64,000 nucleotides of DNA, taken from positions 1 to 64,000 of the forward strand of contig CAUBIC010000007.1 in assembly GCA_958435945.1 (NCBI GenBank), written 5' to 3'. The position numbers and the translations under genes are program-made. Positions 45,279 through 52,732 of the stretch are shown piece by piece; positions within the stretch are counted from its first letter, which is position 1, and each line of letters starts with the position of its first letter. The stretch is from an uncultured Collinsella sp. (GTDB lineage Bacteria; Actinomycetota; Coriobacteriia; Coriobacteriales; Coriobacteriaceae). A model generated the notes under the pieces. The model was not told the origin of the DNA. It did not search any database and saw only the letters and a program-made list of their open reading frames with translations.

Positions 45279-46025
45279 ATGAATGAGTGGAATGACATAG
45301 CGGTTTTGACGCCACCGGGTGATGTCGACATCGCCTCGGTGTCCGTGCTGCGCCGACGGTTGGATAATCTGATCGACCGGGGCGTGCGTCGCGTTGTCAT
45401 CAATTGCCAGGCCGTGGGCTTTATCGACTCGACGGGTTTGGCGTTTTTGCTTACACGTGCCAGAGAGCTCATGAGGCGAGAGGGCCTGCTTTCGCTCGTT
45501 AACGCCTCCGATGAGGTCATTCGCTTTTTGGAGATTGCCCGACTTGTCGACATCCTTCATGTTGCGGGTCCGGCGCGTGAGTCGATTCCCGCTATTCCGG
45601 TGGGAGAGTTGCCACGATGGAGCAAGAGCGTCGAGGTCCGACAGGGTATCGAGAATCTTCCATACTATCGACATCGCATCGCCGAACTCCTTGAATCGCT
45701 TCCGTTGCGCCGCGACGAGCGCTACGATGTCGCGTTGGCGTCGGGGGAGGCGCTGGGTAATGCCTATGACCATGCGGGCGGTATCGGGTGCGTCCTGACG
45801 GTTCAGGCCTATGGCGATCGCGTCGTGGTTGAGGTGCTTGATCGGGGTGCCGGCTATTCTATCGATGGAGCGAGCGAACCGGTCGCATCTGAGGAACGCG
45901 GCCGTGGTATCAAGCTTATGCGTATGCTTGTCGATAACGTGGAGGTTGCTCGTCGCACAGACGGCACCGGCACGCGCGTGCAGATGGTGAAGCTATTTAG
46001 CGGAGCACTGGAATCGCGTGCCTAG
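45279..46025 (+). CDS. STAS-HATPase fusion: anti-sigma antagonist joined to anti-sigma kinase
   Basis: A 248-residue protein combining two partner-switching components. Residues 1 to about 105 are a STAS domain (GDVDIASVSVLRRRLDNLI, FIDSTGLAFLL) with the phosphorylatable Ser51 in DSTG. Residues about 120-245 are a GHKL kinase domain like RsbW/SpoIIAB, with N-box ALASGEALGNAYDHA, G1 box DRGAGY, G2 box ERGRGIKLMRMLVDN, and GTRVQM. These are normally separate proteins. It follows the SpoIIE phosphatase gene by 81 bases. No sigma factor gene is adjacent, so the output is unknown. ATG 45279 is chosen over TTG 45261; the ribosome site is weak. Confidence 0.82.
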   Translation: MNEWNDIAVLTPPGDVDIASVSVLRRRLDNLIDRGVRRVVINCQAVGFIDSTGLAFLLTRARELMRREGLLSLVNASDEVIRFLEIARLVDILHVAGPARESIPAIPVGELPRWSKSVEVRQGIENLPYYRHRIAELLESLPLRRDERYDVALASGEALGNAYDHAGGIGCVLTVQAYGDRVVVEVLDRGAGYSIDGASEPVASEERGRGIKLMRMLVDNVEVARRTDGTGTRVQMVKLFSGALESRA

Positions 46026-46070
46026 CCAATCGCTTTAGCGCGTTTAGCCACCAAGAACACGCGGCCGGCA

Positions 46071-46118
46071 ACTTTTTTGAAAAAAGTACTTGCGTCTTTT
46101 GGATAACTCGCGTAAATT
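46071..46118 (+). promoter_or_regulatory. tRNA-Gly promoter with palindromic A/T upstream element
   Basis: ACTTTTTT-G-AAAAAAGT (46071-46087), then TTGCGT (46090-46095), 17 bases, TAAATT (46113-46118), 13 bases before the tRNA. Confidence 0.72.
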
Positions 46119-46130
46119 AATAACCCGCAA

Positions 46131-46206
46131 GCGGACATGGCTCAGTTGGTAGAGCACAACCTTGCCAAGGTTGGGGTCGCGGGTTCGAGCCCCGTTGTCC
46201 GCTCCA
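46131..46206 (+). tRNA. tRNA-Gly (anticodon GCC), copy 1
   Basis: 73-base cloverleaf with acceptor GCGGACA/TGTCCGC, anticodon loop TTGCCAA and T loop GGTTCGAGCCC. CCA is encoded. Identical to copies at 46357 and 48645. Confidence 0.97.
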
Positions 46207-46216
46207 TTGCATTTCC

Positions 46217-46239
46217 GGACCGTTTAGGCGGTCCTTTTT
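46217..46239 (+). terminator. Hairpin with T run between tRNA-Gly and tRNA-Cys
   Basis: GGACCG and CGGTCC pair and are followed by five T, ending 1 base before tRNA-Cys, with no room for a new promoter. Confidence 0.65.
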
Positions 46240-46240
46240 C

Positions 46241-46314
46241 GGCGAAGTGGCCAAGTGGTAAGGCAGAGGCCTGCAAAGCCTTTACCCCCGGTTCGAATCC
46301 GGGCTTCGCCTCCA
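46241..46314 (+). tRNA. tRNA-Cys (anticodon GCA)
   Basis: 71-base cloverleaf with acceptor GGCGAAG/CTTCGCC, anticodon loop CTGCAAA and T loop GGTTCGAATCC. CCA is encoded. Confidence 0.97.
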
Positions 46315-46324
46315 GGCAACATCC

Positions 46325-46350
46325 GGGCGCTCCGGCGCCCGTTTTGTTTT
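46325..46350 (+). terminator. Hairpin with T-rich tail between tRNA-Cys and tRNA-Gly
   Basis: GGGCGC and GCGCCC around TCCG, followed by GTTTTGTTTT. Confidence 0.65.
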
Positions 46351-46356
46351 ACATAT

Positions 46357-46432
46357 GCGGACATGGCTCAGTTGGTAGAGCACAACCTTGCCAAGGTTGG
46401 GGTCGCGGGTTCGAGCCCCGTTGTCCGCTCCA
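46357..46432 (+). tRNA. tRNA-Gly (anticodon GCC), copy 2
   Basis: Identical in sequence to copy 1, including encoded CCA. It has no promoter of its own, so it depends on transcription through the preceding hairpin. Confidence 0.97.
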
Positions 46433-46441
46433 ACTATCTTA

Positions 46442-46467
46442 CGCGGTTCTAACGAACCGCGTTTTTT
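46442..46467 (+). terminator. Terminator of the tRNA Gly-Cys-Gly cluster
   Basis: CGCGGTTC and GAACCGCG form a perfect stem followed by six T. Confidence 0.92.
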
Positions 46468-46476
46468 GTTGACGCT

Positions 46477-46583
46477 GCGCGAGCCCCGGGCACCCCATCT
46501 TGCCCCCTCAATCGTCGGTCGCGTACATAAAGTACGCTTCCCTCCTCTTTCGCGGCAACCTGGGGCACCCGGAGCCCGCTCGC
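46477..46583. repeat. Palindromic element, family 1 copy B (minus orientation)
   Basis: On the minus strand the interior reads GAAAGAGGAGGGAAGCGTAC, then an ATAAA-type loop, then GTACGCGACCGACGA. This matches copy A at 27824 in all but a few bases. The outer arms (46477-46504, 46554-46583) are self-complementary but imperfect and different from copy A. It occupies most of the gap between the tRNA cluster and the alpha-glucosidase; the remainder up to 46769 shows no gene. Confidence 0.75.
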
Positions 46584-46769
46584 TGTTGTGGCCGGGGGAG
46601 TGAGTCTTCCGTTCTTTTCACTAATCGATCGATTCGTCCCAGGAGGCTCGAGCCCGAGAGGGAGCGAGCGTTTTGGGGTGTGGCTGTGGCGTTGTTTGCC
46701 TCGAATGACAGCTTTGGGCGTATCATCGTGGGCATCTCGCAAAACCTCGTTGCAAGGGAGGCTCACCCC

Positions 46770-48503
46770 ATGGCTGCAGAAAAGTCCTCTTCGCGCTCAT
46801 GGATGTCCGATGCCGCGATCTATCAGATCTACCCGCGTTCGTTTAAGGATTCGACCGGTTCGGGTCTGGGCGATATCGCGGGCATTACCCAGCAGATGGA
46901 CTATCTTGAGCGGCTGGGCATCGAGGCCATCTGGCTGAGCCCGTTTTACCCTTCGCCTCTTGTCGATGGCGGCTATGATGTGGCGGACTACTGCGATGTC
47001 GACCCACGTCTCGGCTCGCTTGACGACTTCGATGACATGATCGCTGCGGCTCACGCGCGCGGCATCAAGGTCATCGTCGATATCGTGCCCAACCATTCAT
47101 CCAACCAGCACCCCTGGTTCAAAGCCGCTCTTGCCGCCGGCCCCGGATCGCCCGAGCGCGCCCGTTATATCTTCCGCGATGGTCGCGGCGAGCATGGCGA
47201 GCTGCCTCCCACCAATTGGAATGCCAACTTTGGCGGCCCCTCCTGGACGCGTGTTGCGGACGGTCAATGGTATCTGCACATGTTTACGCCCGAGCAGCCG
47301 GACTTTGACTGGTCATGCCCCGAGGTTCACGCGTTCTTTTGCGACGTCCTGGCGTTTTGGAGCGATCGAGGCGTCGATGGCTTTCGCATCGATGTGGCGC
47401 ACGGTCTCGCCAAGGATCTCGACCGCGATGACCTCGACCGGTGGCATCTCGCCGAGGGCGATGACATGGTTGATGACGGCGCCCATCCGCTGTGGGACCG
47501 CAACGAGGTCCACGAGATCTATCGCGAGTGGCGCCGCGTGTTCGACCGCTATAATCCGCCGCGCAGCGCCGTTGCCGAGGCGTGGGTGCTGCCTGAGCGC
47601 CAGTATCTCTATGCGCGTCCCAGCGAGCTTGGCCAGACATTCAACTTTGAGTTTGCCAAGGCCACTTGGACCTATGATGACATGCACGCTGCAATCGAGG
47701 AGGGCTTGAAGGCAGCTATCGAATCCGATTCCGCCTCGACCTGGGTACTCTCCAACCACGACGTGCCGCGCGTGGCGACGCGCTATGCCCTGCCGCAAAT
47801 CAAGGCGACGCGCTACCACCAGATTGCGCTCGACTGGCTCTTACGCGACGGGTCGTCTTATGACGAGGACCGTGAACTCGGCGAGCGCCGCGCGCGGGCG
47901 GCTCTTTTGCTTGAACTGGCGCTTCCGGGCTCGGCATACGTGTATCAGGGTGAGGAGCTCGGTCTTTTTGAGGTGGCTGATATCCCGTGGACTGCACTCG
48001 AAGATCCCAGTGCAACCAATACGCGCGGACCGAAGCGCGAGAAGGGGCGCGACGGCTGTCGTGTGCCCCTGCCGTGGGTAGCGGCGGACGATCCCGCGCA
48101 GGGCGGATCGTTTGGGTTTTCGCCGGCGGACGCTGATGCGGCGCCCCATCTGCCGCAGCCTGCATGGTTTTCCGATTATGCTGCCGATAGGGAAGAAACG
48201 GACCCGACATCGATGCTTGCGCTCTATCGTGACGCCCTCTGGCTGCGGCGCAAGCTGCGCGGGTGCGCCAACGATCTTGCGTGGCTCGATCTTGACGGGC
48301 GCACCGGTCTTGCGGATGGTGCCGAGGGCGCTGAGGGCGGCGTCATCGCCTATCGCCGCGATAACGGCTGGGCGTGCGTGACGAACTTCGGTGCAGCACC
48401 CGTGGAGCTGCCGGCGGGCAGGGTCCTGCTCACCTCATCAGCGCTTGCAGACGGCAGACTCGCGCAGGACAGCTCTGCCTGGATCATGCTCGGTGAGATG
48501 TAA
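46770..48503 (+). CDS. GH13 alpha-glucosidase (oligo-1,6-glucosidase type)
   Basis: A 577-residue cytoplasmic glycoside hydrolase that releases glucose from alpha-linked oligosaccharides. GH13 motifs are in order: AIYQIYPRSFKDSTGSG, DIVPNHSS, GFRIDVAHGL (nucleophile Asp), EAWV (acid Glu) and SNHDVPR (transition-state Asp). The C-terminal beta domain is present (VIAYRRDNGWACVTNFGAAP). ATG 46770 follows AAGGGAGGCTCACCCC; the frame extends upstream into the repeat but has no family resemblance. It stands alone between two identical tRNA-Gly genes. Exact linkage preference cannot be read. Confidence 0.9.
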   Translation: MAAEKSSSRSWMSDAAIYQIYPRSFKDSTGSGLGDIAGITQQMDYLERLGIEAIWLSPFYPSPLVDGGYDVADYCDVDPRLGSLDDFDDMIAAAHARGIKVIVDIVPNHSSNQHPWFKAALAAGPGSPERARYIFRDGRGEHGELPPTNWNANFGGPSWTRVADGQWYLHMFTPEQPDFDWSCPEVHAFFCDVLAFWSDRGVDGFRIDVAHGLAKDLDRDDLDRWHLAEGDDMVDDGAHPLWDRNEVHEIYREWRRVFDRYNPPRSAVAEAWVLPERQYLYARPSELGQTFNFEFAKATWTYDDMHAAIEEGLKAAIESDSASTWVLSNHDVPRVATRYALPQIKATRYHQIALDWLLRDGSSYDEDRELGERRARAALLLELALPGSAYVYQGEELGLFEVADIPWTALEDPSATNTRGPKREKGRDGCRVPLPWVAADDPAQGGSFGFSPADADAAPHLPQPAWFSDYAADREETDPTSMLALYRDALWLRRKLRGCANDLAWLDLDGRTGLADGAEGAEGGVIAYRRDNGWACVTNFGAAPVELPAGRVLLTSSALADGRLAQDSSAWIMLGEM

Positions 48504-48588
48504 GGGCCTCTTGCGGCGAGTTTGCGTTTGCCTGCGCCTTCCGTGGTGGCTGATGTCTTCGCGAGGTTCGCGAGGGCGTCGCAAAACT

Positions 48589-48632
48589 TTTCAAAAAATG
48601 TTCTTGCATAGGATGCGGGCATCACGTAAGAT
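48589..48632 (+). promoter_or_regulatory. tRNA-Gly/Val promoter with A/T upstream element
   Basis: A shortened version of the shared element (ACTTTTCAAAAAATGT) precedes TTGCAT (48604-48609), a 17-base spacer and TAAGAT (48627-48632). Confidence 0.65.
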
Positions 48633-48644
48633 TAATCCTCGTAA

Positions 48645-48720
48645 GCGGACATGGCTCAGTTGGTAGAGCACAACCTTGCCAAGGTTGGGGTCGCGGGTTC
48701 GAGCCCCGTTGTCCGCTCCA
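48645..48720 (+). tRNA. tRNA-Gly (anticodon GCC), copy 3
   Basis: Identical to copies 1 and 2 across all 73 bases plus CCA. Its upstream region resembles that of copy 1 (CGTAA-ATTAAT and AAGCGGAC). Confidence 0.97.
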
Positions 48721-48723
48721 TTT

Positions 48724-48798
48724 GGGCGTTTAGCTCAGGGGGAGAGCGCTTCCCTGACACGGAAGAGGTCAGAAGTTCAAATCTTCTAACGCCCACCA
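48724..48798 (+). tRNA. tRNA-Val (anticodon GAC)
   Basis: 72-base cloverleaf with acceptor GGGCGTT/AACGCCC, anticodon loop CTGACAC and T loop AGTTCAAATCT. CCA is encoded. It follows tRNA-Gly copy 3 by 3 bases and must be cotranscribed. Confidence 0.97.
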
Positions 48799-48807
48799 AA
48801 TGTTCGC

Positions 48808-48846
48808 AGCTCAGAGGCTATGTCCTCTGGGCTGTTTTGTTTTTTG
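48808..48846 (+). terminator. Terminator of tRNA-Gly/Val
   Basis: AGCTCAGAGG pairs with CCTCTGGGCT (wobble), followed by GTTTTGTTTTTT. Confidence 0.85.
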
Positions 48847-49160
48847 CCACCAAGCGCGCCGCCAAATAAGTCATCAAATATTGATCCAAGGTCCGTACGC
48901 GATGGTCTTTGTATCCCGTAGGGGTGCCGGCAGATTGCATGTGTCCTGGCCCATCATGACCGCAACATGTTGGTCAAGGACAATCTTTTGGATTCTTTTG
49001 GCGCGAGCAGCTTGGTTTTGGTGCTATTTGGCGGCGGCACGGTTGAGGGGGTTTCAAAACTGCTGTGCAGGTAGTTGGGTTGATAACGTTTTAGCAGTCT
49101 GCCAAGAGGCCTTCATTTATAATGCGTCTGCAAATTGACCAATTGCTTTGACCTGCTGAA

Positions 49161-49206
49161 ACACTATATGTTGTGTTTGACCTAAAAAAAGAATACAGGA
49201 TATAGA
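49161..49206 (+). promoter_or_regulatory. nrdD promoter with NrdR box
   Basis: ACACTATATGTTGTGT at 49161-49176 matches the NrdR consensus at every defined position. It directly precedes TTGACC (49177-49182), which has an 18-base spacer to TATAGA (49201-49206). A weaker second box-like sequence (ATACAGGATATAGATG, 49193-49208) overlaps the -10, about three helical turns away as for paired NrdR sites. The part of the gap before 49130 shows no gene. Confidence 0.75.
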
Positions 49207-49211
49207 TGCCT

Positions 49212-49434
49212 CTTTGTCGTATGATAGATGGCGGACAGAGAACGAGAACCTTATTCGCCCCATTATTTGGATGGATCTTTGAGCCCCTTGATTGGCTGCG
49301 AGGATTGTCCGCATGAGGGCCTATGGTTATCGAAAACACAGATTGCGCGACGGCGCCGCAAGACAGGGTAAGCCCTGCCGGGCATCGTTTGGCTCTGAAG
49401 CGCAATGAGGCTACGATGCGAAAGAGGCAAGAGG
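49212..49434 (+). other. Long untranslated leader of nrdD
   Basis: About 220 bases separate the predicted transcription start from the nrdD start. A perfect hairpin CAGGG-TAAG-CCCTG lies at 49364-49377. I recognise no known riboswitch class in it. Confidence 0.4.
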
Positions 49435-51657
49435 ATGAAGATCATCAAGCGCAGCGGCACCGAGGTTACCTTTGACATCGATAAGATCGTCAATGCGATC
49501 CGCGCCGCAAACTTGGAGGTCGAGGAAGGCTCTCGCCTTACCGACCGCCAGGTGATCTATGCGGCACAAAACGTCGCCGAGGCATGTGAGAAGGCCGGCC
49601 ACACCGTATCGGTCGAGGAGATCCAGGATCTGGTCGAGGACGAGATTATGCGTCTCGACTGCTACGAGGTCGCTCGCCACTACATCATCTACCGCTATGT
49701 TCAGAGCCTGAAGCGCCAAAAGAACACGACCGATGACAAGATTCTGTCGCTGATTGAGTGCAATAACGAAGAGGTCAAGCAGGAGAACTCCAACAAGAAC
49801 CCGACTGTCAACTCCGTTCAGCGCGACTACATGGCCGGCGAGATTTCCAAGGACCTGACGCAGCGCGTGCTGCTGCCCCAGGAGATCGTGGATGCCCACA
49901 ACGAGGGCCTGATTCACTTCCACGATTCGGACTACTTCGCCCAGCACATGCATAACTGTGACCTGGTGAACCTGGAGGATATGCTCCAGAATGGCACCGT
50001 TATCTCGGGCACGCTGATCGAGAAGCCGCACAGCTTTTCGACTGCTTGCAATATCGCGACGCAGATCATCGCGCAGGTCGCCTCTTCCCAGTATGGCGGT
50101 CAGTCGATTTCGCTGACCCACCTGGCTCCGTTTGTCGAGGTGAGCCGTCAGAAGATTCGCGGCGAGGTTGCCCGCGAGCTCGAGGAGCTTGGCGTCTCTG
50201 CGTCTGCCGAGAAGGTCCGTGAGGTCGTTGAGGATCGTCTGCGTGACGAGATCCGTCGCGGCGTCCAGACGATTCAGTATCAGGTCGTGACCCTTATGAC
50301 CACGAATGGCCAGGCGCCGTTCGTGACGGTCTTTATGTATCTCAATGAGGCCCGTACGCCCCAGGAGAAGCACGACCTTGCCATGATTGTGGAGGAGACG
50401 CTTCGTCAGCGCTATGAGGGCGTTAAGAACGAGGCTGGCGTGTGGATCACTCCGGCGTTCCCCAAGCTTATCTATGTGCTCGAGGACGATAACGTTTACG
50501 AGGATTCCCCGTACTTCTACCTGACTCAGCTGGCTGCGAAGTGCACCGCCAAGCGCATGGTGCCCGACTACATCTCCGAGAAAAAGATGCGTGAGCTTAA
50601 GCTGTCGAAGGGCGAGACTGCGGGCAACGGCGATTGCTACACCTGCATGGGTTGCCGCAGTTTCCTGACGCCCGATCGCTCGGGCAACGGTTTTAACAAC
50701 GTTGCCAACGCGTTCAACTATGACCCGAGCAAGCCCAAGTACTATGGCCGCTTTAACCAGGGTGTTGTGACCATTAACCTGCCCGATGTCGCGCTGAGCT
50801 CGCATCAGGACATGGACAAGTTCTGGAAGATCTTCGACGAGCGCCTTGAGCTGTGCCACCGTGCCCTGCTGTGCCGTCACGAGCGCCTGATGGGCACGCT
50901 TTCGGATGCCGCGCCGATTCTTTGGCAGTACGGCGCCCTGGCGCGCCTTAAGAAGGGCGAGACGATCGACAAGCTGCTCGTGGGCGGTTATTCCACCATT
51001 AGCCTGGGGTATGCCGGTCTGTATGAGTGCGTCAAGTACATGACGGGCCACAGCCACACCGAGAAGGAAGGCACGCCGTTTGCCATGGCCGTCATGCAGC
51101 ACATGAACGACAAATGCGCCGAGTGGAAGGCCGAAAGCGATATCGACTTCTCACTGTACGGCACCCCGCTTGAGTCGACGACCTACAAGTTCGCCAAGTG
51201 CCTGCAGCGTCGTTTTGGCATTATTCCGGGTGTGACGGACAAGGGCTACATTACCAACAGCTACCACGTCCATGTGTCCGAGGAGATTGATGCTTTCGAT
51301 AAGCTCAAGTTTGAGGGCATGTTCCAGCAGCTTTCGCCGGGCGGTGCCATCTCCTACGTCGAGGTTCCTAACATGCAGGACAACCTTAAGGCTGTCATTC
51401 GCGTGATGCAGTACATCTACGACAACATCATGTATGCCGAGCTCAACACCAAGAGCGATTACTGCCAGGTGTGCGGCTATGACGGCGAGATCAAGATTGT
51501 CGAGGATGACGGCAAGCTGGTGTGGGAGTGCCCCAACTGCGGCAACCGCGATCAGGAGAAGATGAATGTCGCCCGTCGTACGTGCGGCTACATCGGTACT
51601 CAATTCTGGAACCAGGGTCGAACCGAGGAGATCCGCGACCGCGTGCTGCATCTCTAA
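49435..51657 (+). CDS. nrdD: Anaerobic (class III) ribonucleoside-triphosphate reductase
   Basis: Makes deoxynucleotides under anaerobiosis with a glycyl radical. The 740-residue protein has an N-terminal ATP-cone (MKIIKRSGTEVTFDIDKIVN to about residue 95), the catalytic barrel (HNCDLVNLEDMLQNGTVI, DCYTCMGCRSFL), a zinc site CQVCGYDGEI with CPNCGN, and the radical loop RRTCGYIGTQFW with the glycine near residue 718. ATG 49435 follows AGAGGCAAGAGG closely; an in-frame ATG at 49405 lacks a better site. A matching NrdR operator lies upstream. nrdG follows after a 427-base gap holding two palindromic elements. Confidence 0.96.
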   Translation: MKIIKRSGTEVTFDIDKIVNAIRAANLEVEEGSRLTDRQVIYAAQNVAEACEKAGHTVSVEEIQDLVEDEIMRLDCYEVARHYIIYRYVQSLKRQKNTTDDKILSLIECNNEEVKQENSNKNPTVNSVQRDYMAGEISKDLTQRVLLPQEIVDAHNEGLIHFHDSDYFAQHMHNCDLVNLEDMLQNGTVISGTLIEKPHSFSTACNIATQIIAQVASSQYGGQSISLTHLAPFVEVSRQKIRGEVARELEELGVSASAEKVREVVEDRLRDEIRRGVQTIQYQVVTLMTTNGQAPFVTVFMYLNEARTPQEKHDLAMIVEETLRQRYEGVKNEAGVWITPAFPKLIYVLEDDNVYEDSPYFYLTQLAAKCTAKRMVPDYISEKKMRELKLSKGETAGNGDCYTCMGCRSFLTPDRSGNGFNNVANAFNYDPSKPKYYGRFNQGVVTINLPDVALSSHQDMDKFWKIFDERLELCHRALLCRHERLMGTLSDAAPILWQYGALARLKKGETIDKLLVGGYSTISLGYAGLYECVKYMTGHSHTEKEGTPFAMAVMQHMNDKCAEWKAESDIDFSLYGTPLESTTYKFAKCLQRRFGIIPGVTDKGYITNSYHVHVSEEIDAFDKLKFEGMFQQLSPGGAISYVEVPNMQDNLKAVIRVMQYIYDNIMYAELNTKSDYCQVCGYDGEIKIVEDDGKLVWECPNCGNRDQEKMNVARRTCGYIGTQFWNQGRTEEIRDRVLHL

Positions 51658-51668
51658 TACCGCTCCGG

Positions 51669-51807
51669 GGCTGAACCGAGAGGGCCGCTTGGGCATTTGC
51701 TCGCTATTTCGGACAGTCCTGCGCAAGACGAAGACCACATTAAGTGGCCTTCTTTGCGTGCGGAACTCATATCGAGCAAAAGCCCAAGCGGCCCTCTCGG
51801 TTCAGCC
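51669..51807. repeat. Long palindromic element, family 2-like copy E
   Basis: Arms of 35 bases (51669-51703 and 51773-51807) pair with one mismatch. Internal TCGGACAGTCCTGC and TGCGGAACTC resemble the internal motifs of copies C and D. An inner stem ends in CCAC-ATTAA-GTGG. It lies 12 bases after nrdD and may also terminate it. Confidence 0.8.
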
Positions 51808-51985
51808 AAGTTGACGTAGTTGAGATGCAGCATGCGGTCTGCTCACTTCTCGAAGTTCTTAGCGGAAATGAGTTGACTTGCAACAACGTTTTGCTTGCGA
51901 TGGCGGTTGGGCTGCAACAAAGTTTTTATTGGACCTCGAACCCTATACTCGATGTTCGCTTCGTTCATTGAGTTACCCTTTGCAT

Positions 51986-52069
51986 GAGGCCGGGGCATAT
52001 CGTCCCGCCCGCAGTTTCGCAGGCCGCAGGCCGAGAATGTTTGAGGACGGGATGATATGCCCCGGCCTC
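51986..52069. repeat. Palindromic element F just upstream of nrdG
   Basis: GAGGCCGGGGCATATC... and its partner form 22-base arms (51986-52007, 52048-52069) with one mismatch. On the minus strand the interior includes GTCCTC and CTCGGCCTGCGG, weakly like family 2. It ends 3 bases before the nrdG ribosome site. The rest of 51808-51985 shows no gene; TATACT at about 51943 may be a -10. Confidence 0.7.
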
Positions 52070-52084
52070 CCGGGAGAGTTACCT

Positions 52085-52666
52085 ATGAACTACGCGAACA
52101 TTAAGTATTTCGACATTGCTGATGGGGAAGGTGTTCGTACTTCTCTGTTTGTGAGTGGGTGCCGTCGTGGGTGCAAGAATTGCTTTAACTCCGTCGCGTG
52201 GGACTTTGCCGCGGGTGAACCGTTCGACCGTGCCGTCGAGGACAAGATTATCGACAGTCTTGACCATCCCTTTATTGATGGCCTGACGATTCTGGGTGGC
52301 GAGCCCATGGAACCCGAGAATCAGGCGGGTCTCGTTGACTTTATCGAACGCGTGCGTGCGGCCTATCCTGTGGAGTCGGGGAAGACCATTTGGTGCTTTA
52401 CCGGCGACGTGCTCGAGGAACTTATGCCGGGCGGCCGTCATCATACCGAGGTGACGGACCGTATCCTTGCCTGCCTCGATATGTTGGTGGACGGCCCGTT
52501 CGTTCAAGACCTGTACGATATCTCCTTGCGTTTTAGGGGTTCGAGTAATCAGCGGGTGATCGACATGAACGCCACGCGCACTCGTGCCGCGCGCGAGGGC
52601 GTTTCGCTTTGCGACGCTGTGGAGCTTTGGCGGGACGATCCGGTCTATTCGACCCATACTATGTAG
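52085..52666 (+). CDS. nrdG: Anaerobic ribonucleotide reductase activating enzyme
   Basis: A 193-residue radical-SAM activase that installs the glycyl radical on NrdD. The N-terminus MNYANIKYFDIADGEGVRTSLFVSGC leads into the cluster motif CRRGCKNC (CxxxCxxC), then LTILGGEPMEPEN, the GGE motif that binds SAM. ATG 52085 follows GGGAGAGTTACCT; the longer upstream frame runs through the palindrome and is not supported. Confidence 0.95.
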   Translation: MNYANIKYFDIADGEGVRTSLFVSGCRRGCKNCFNSVAWDFAAGEPFDRAVEDKIIDSLDHPFIDGLTILGGEPMEPENQAGLVDFIERVRAAYPVESGKTIWCFTGDVLEELMPGGRHHTEVTDRILACLDMLVDGPFVQDLYDISLRFRGSSNQRVIDMNATRTRAAREGVSLCDAVELWRDDPVYSTHTM

Positions 52667-52732
52667 CTTGTGGCCGATGCCGGAGGGCGTGGTACCATAG
52701 CGCGAACGCAAAATCGGAAGAGTGAGGCCTAG

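Noticed and set aside
46137..46603. Short frames of 65-111 codons across the tRNA cluster
   Set aside because: They are translations of tRNA genes and their hairpins.
46500..46769. 90-codon N-terminal extension of the alpha-glucosidase
   Set aside because: It runs through a palindromic repeat; the GH13 fold begins after ATG 46770, which has a good ribosome site.
46131..48720. Prophage or integrative element attachment at tRNA-Gly
   Set aside because: The repeated units are whole tRNA genes and no integrase, excisionase or phage gene lies between them.
48800..49138. 112-codon frame between tRNA-Val and nrdD
   Set aside because: Begins within the tRNA terminator and has no ribosome site or recognisable feature.
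49212..49434. Cobalamin riboswitch in the nrdD leader
   Set aside because: The conserved B12-box bases are not present, and class III reductases do not use B12.
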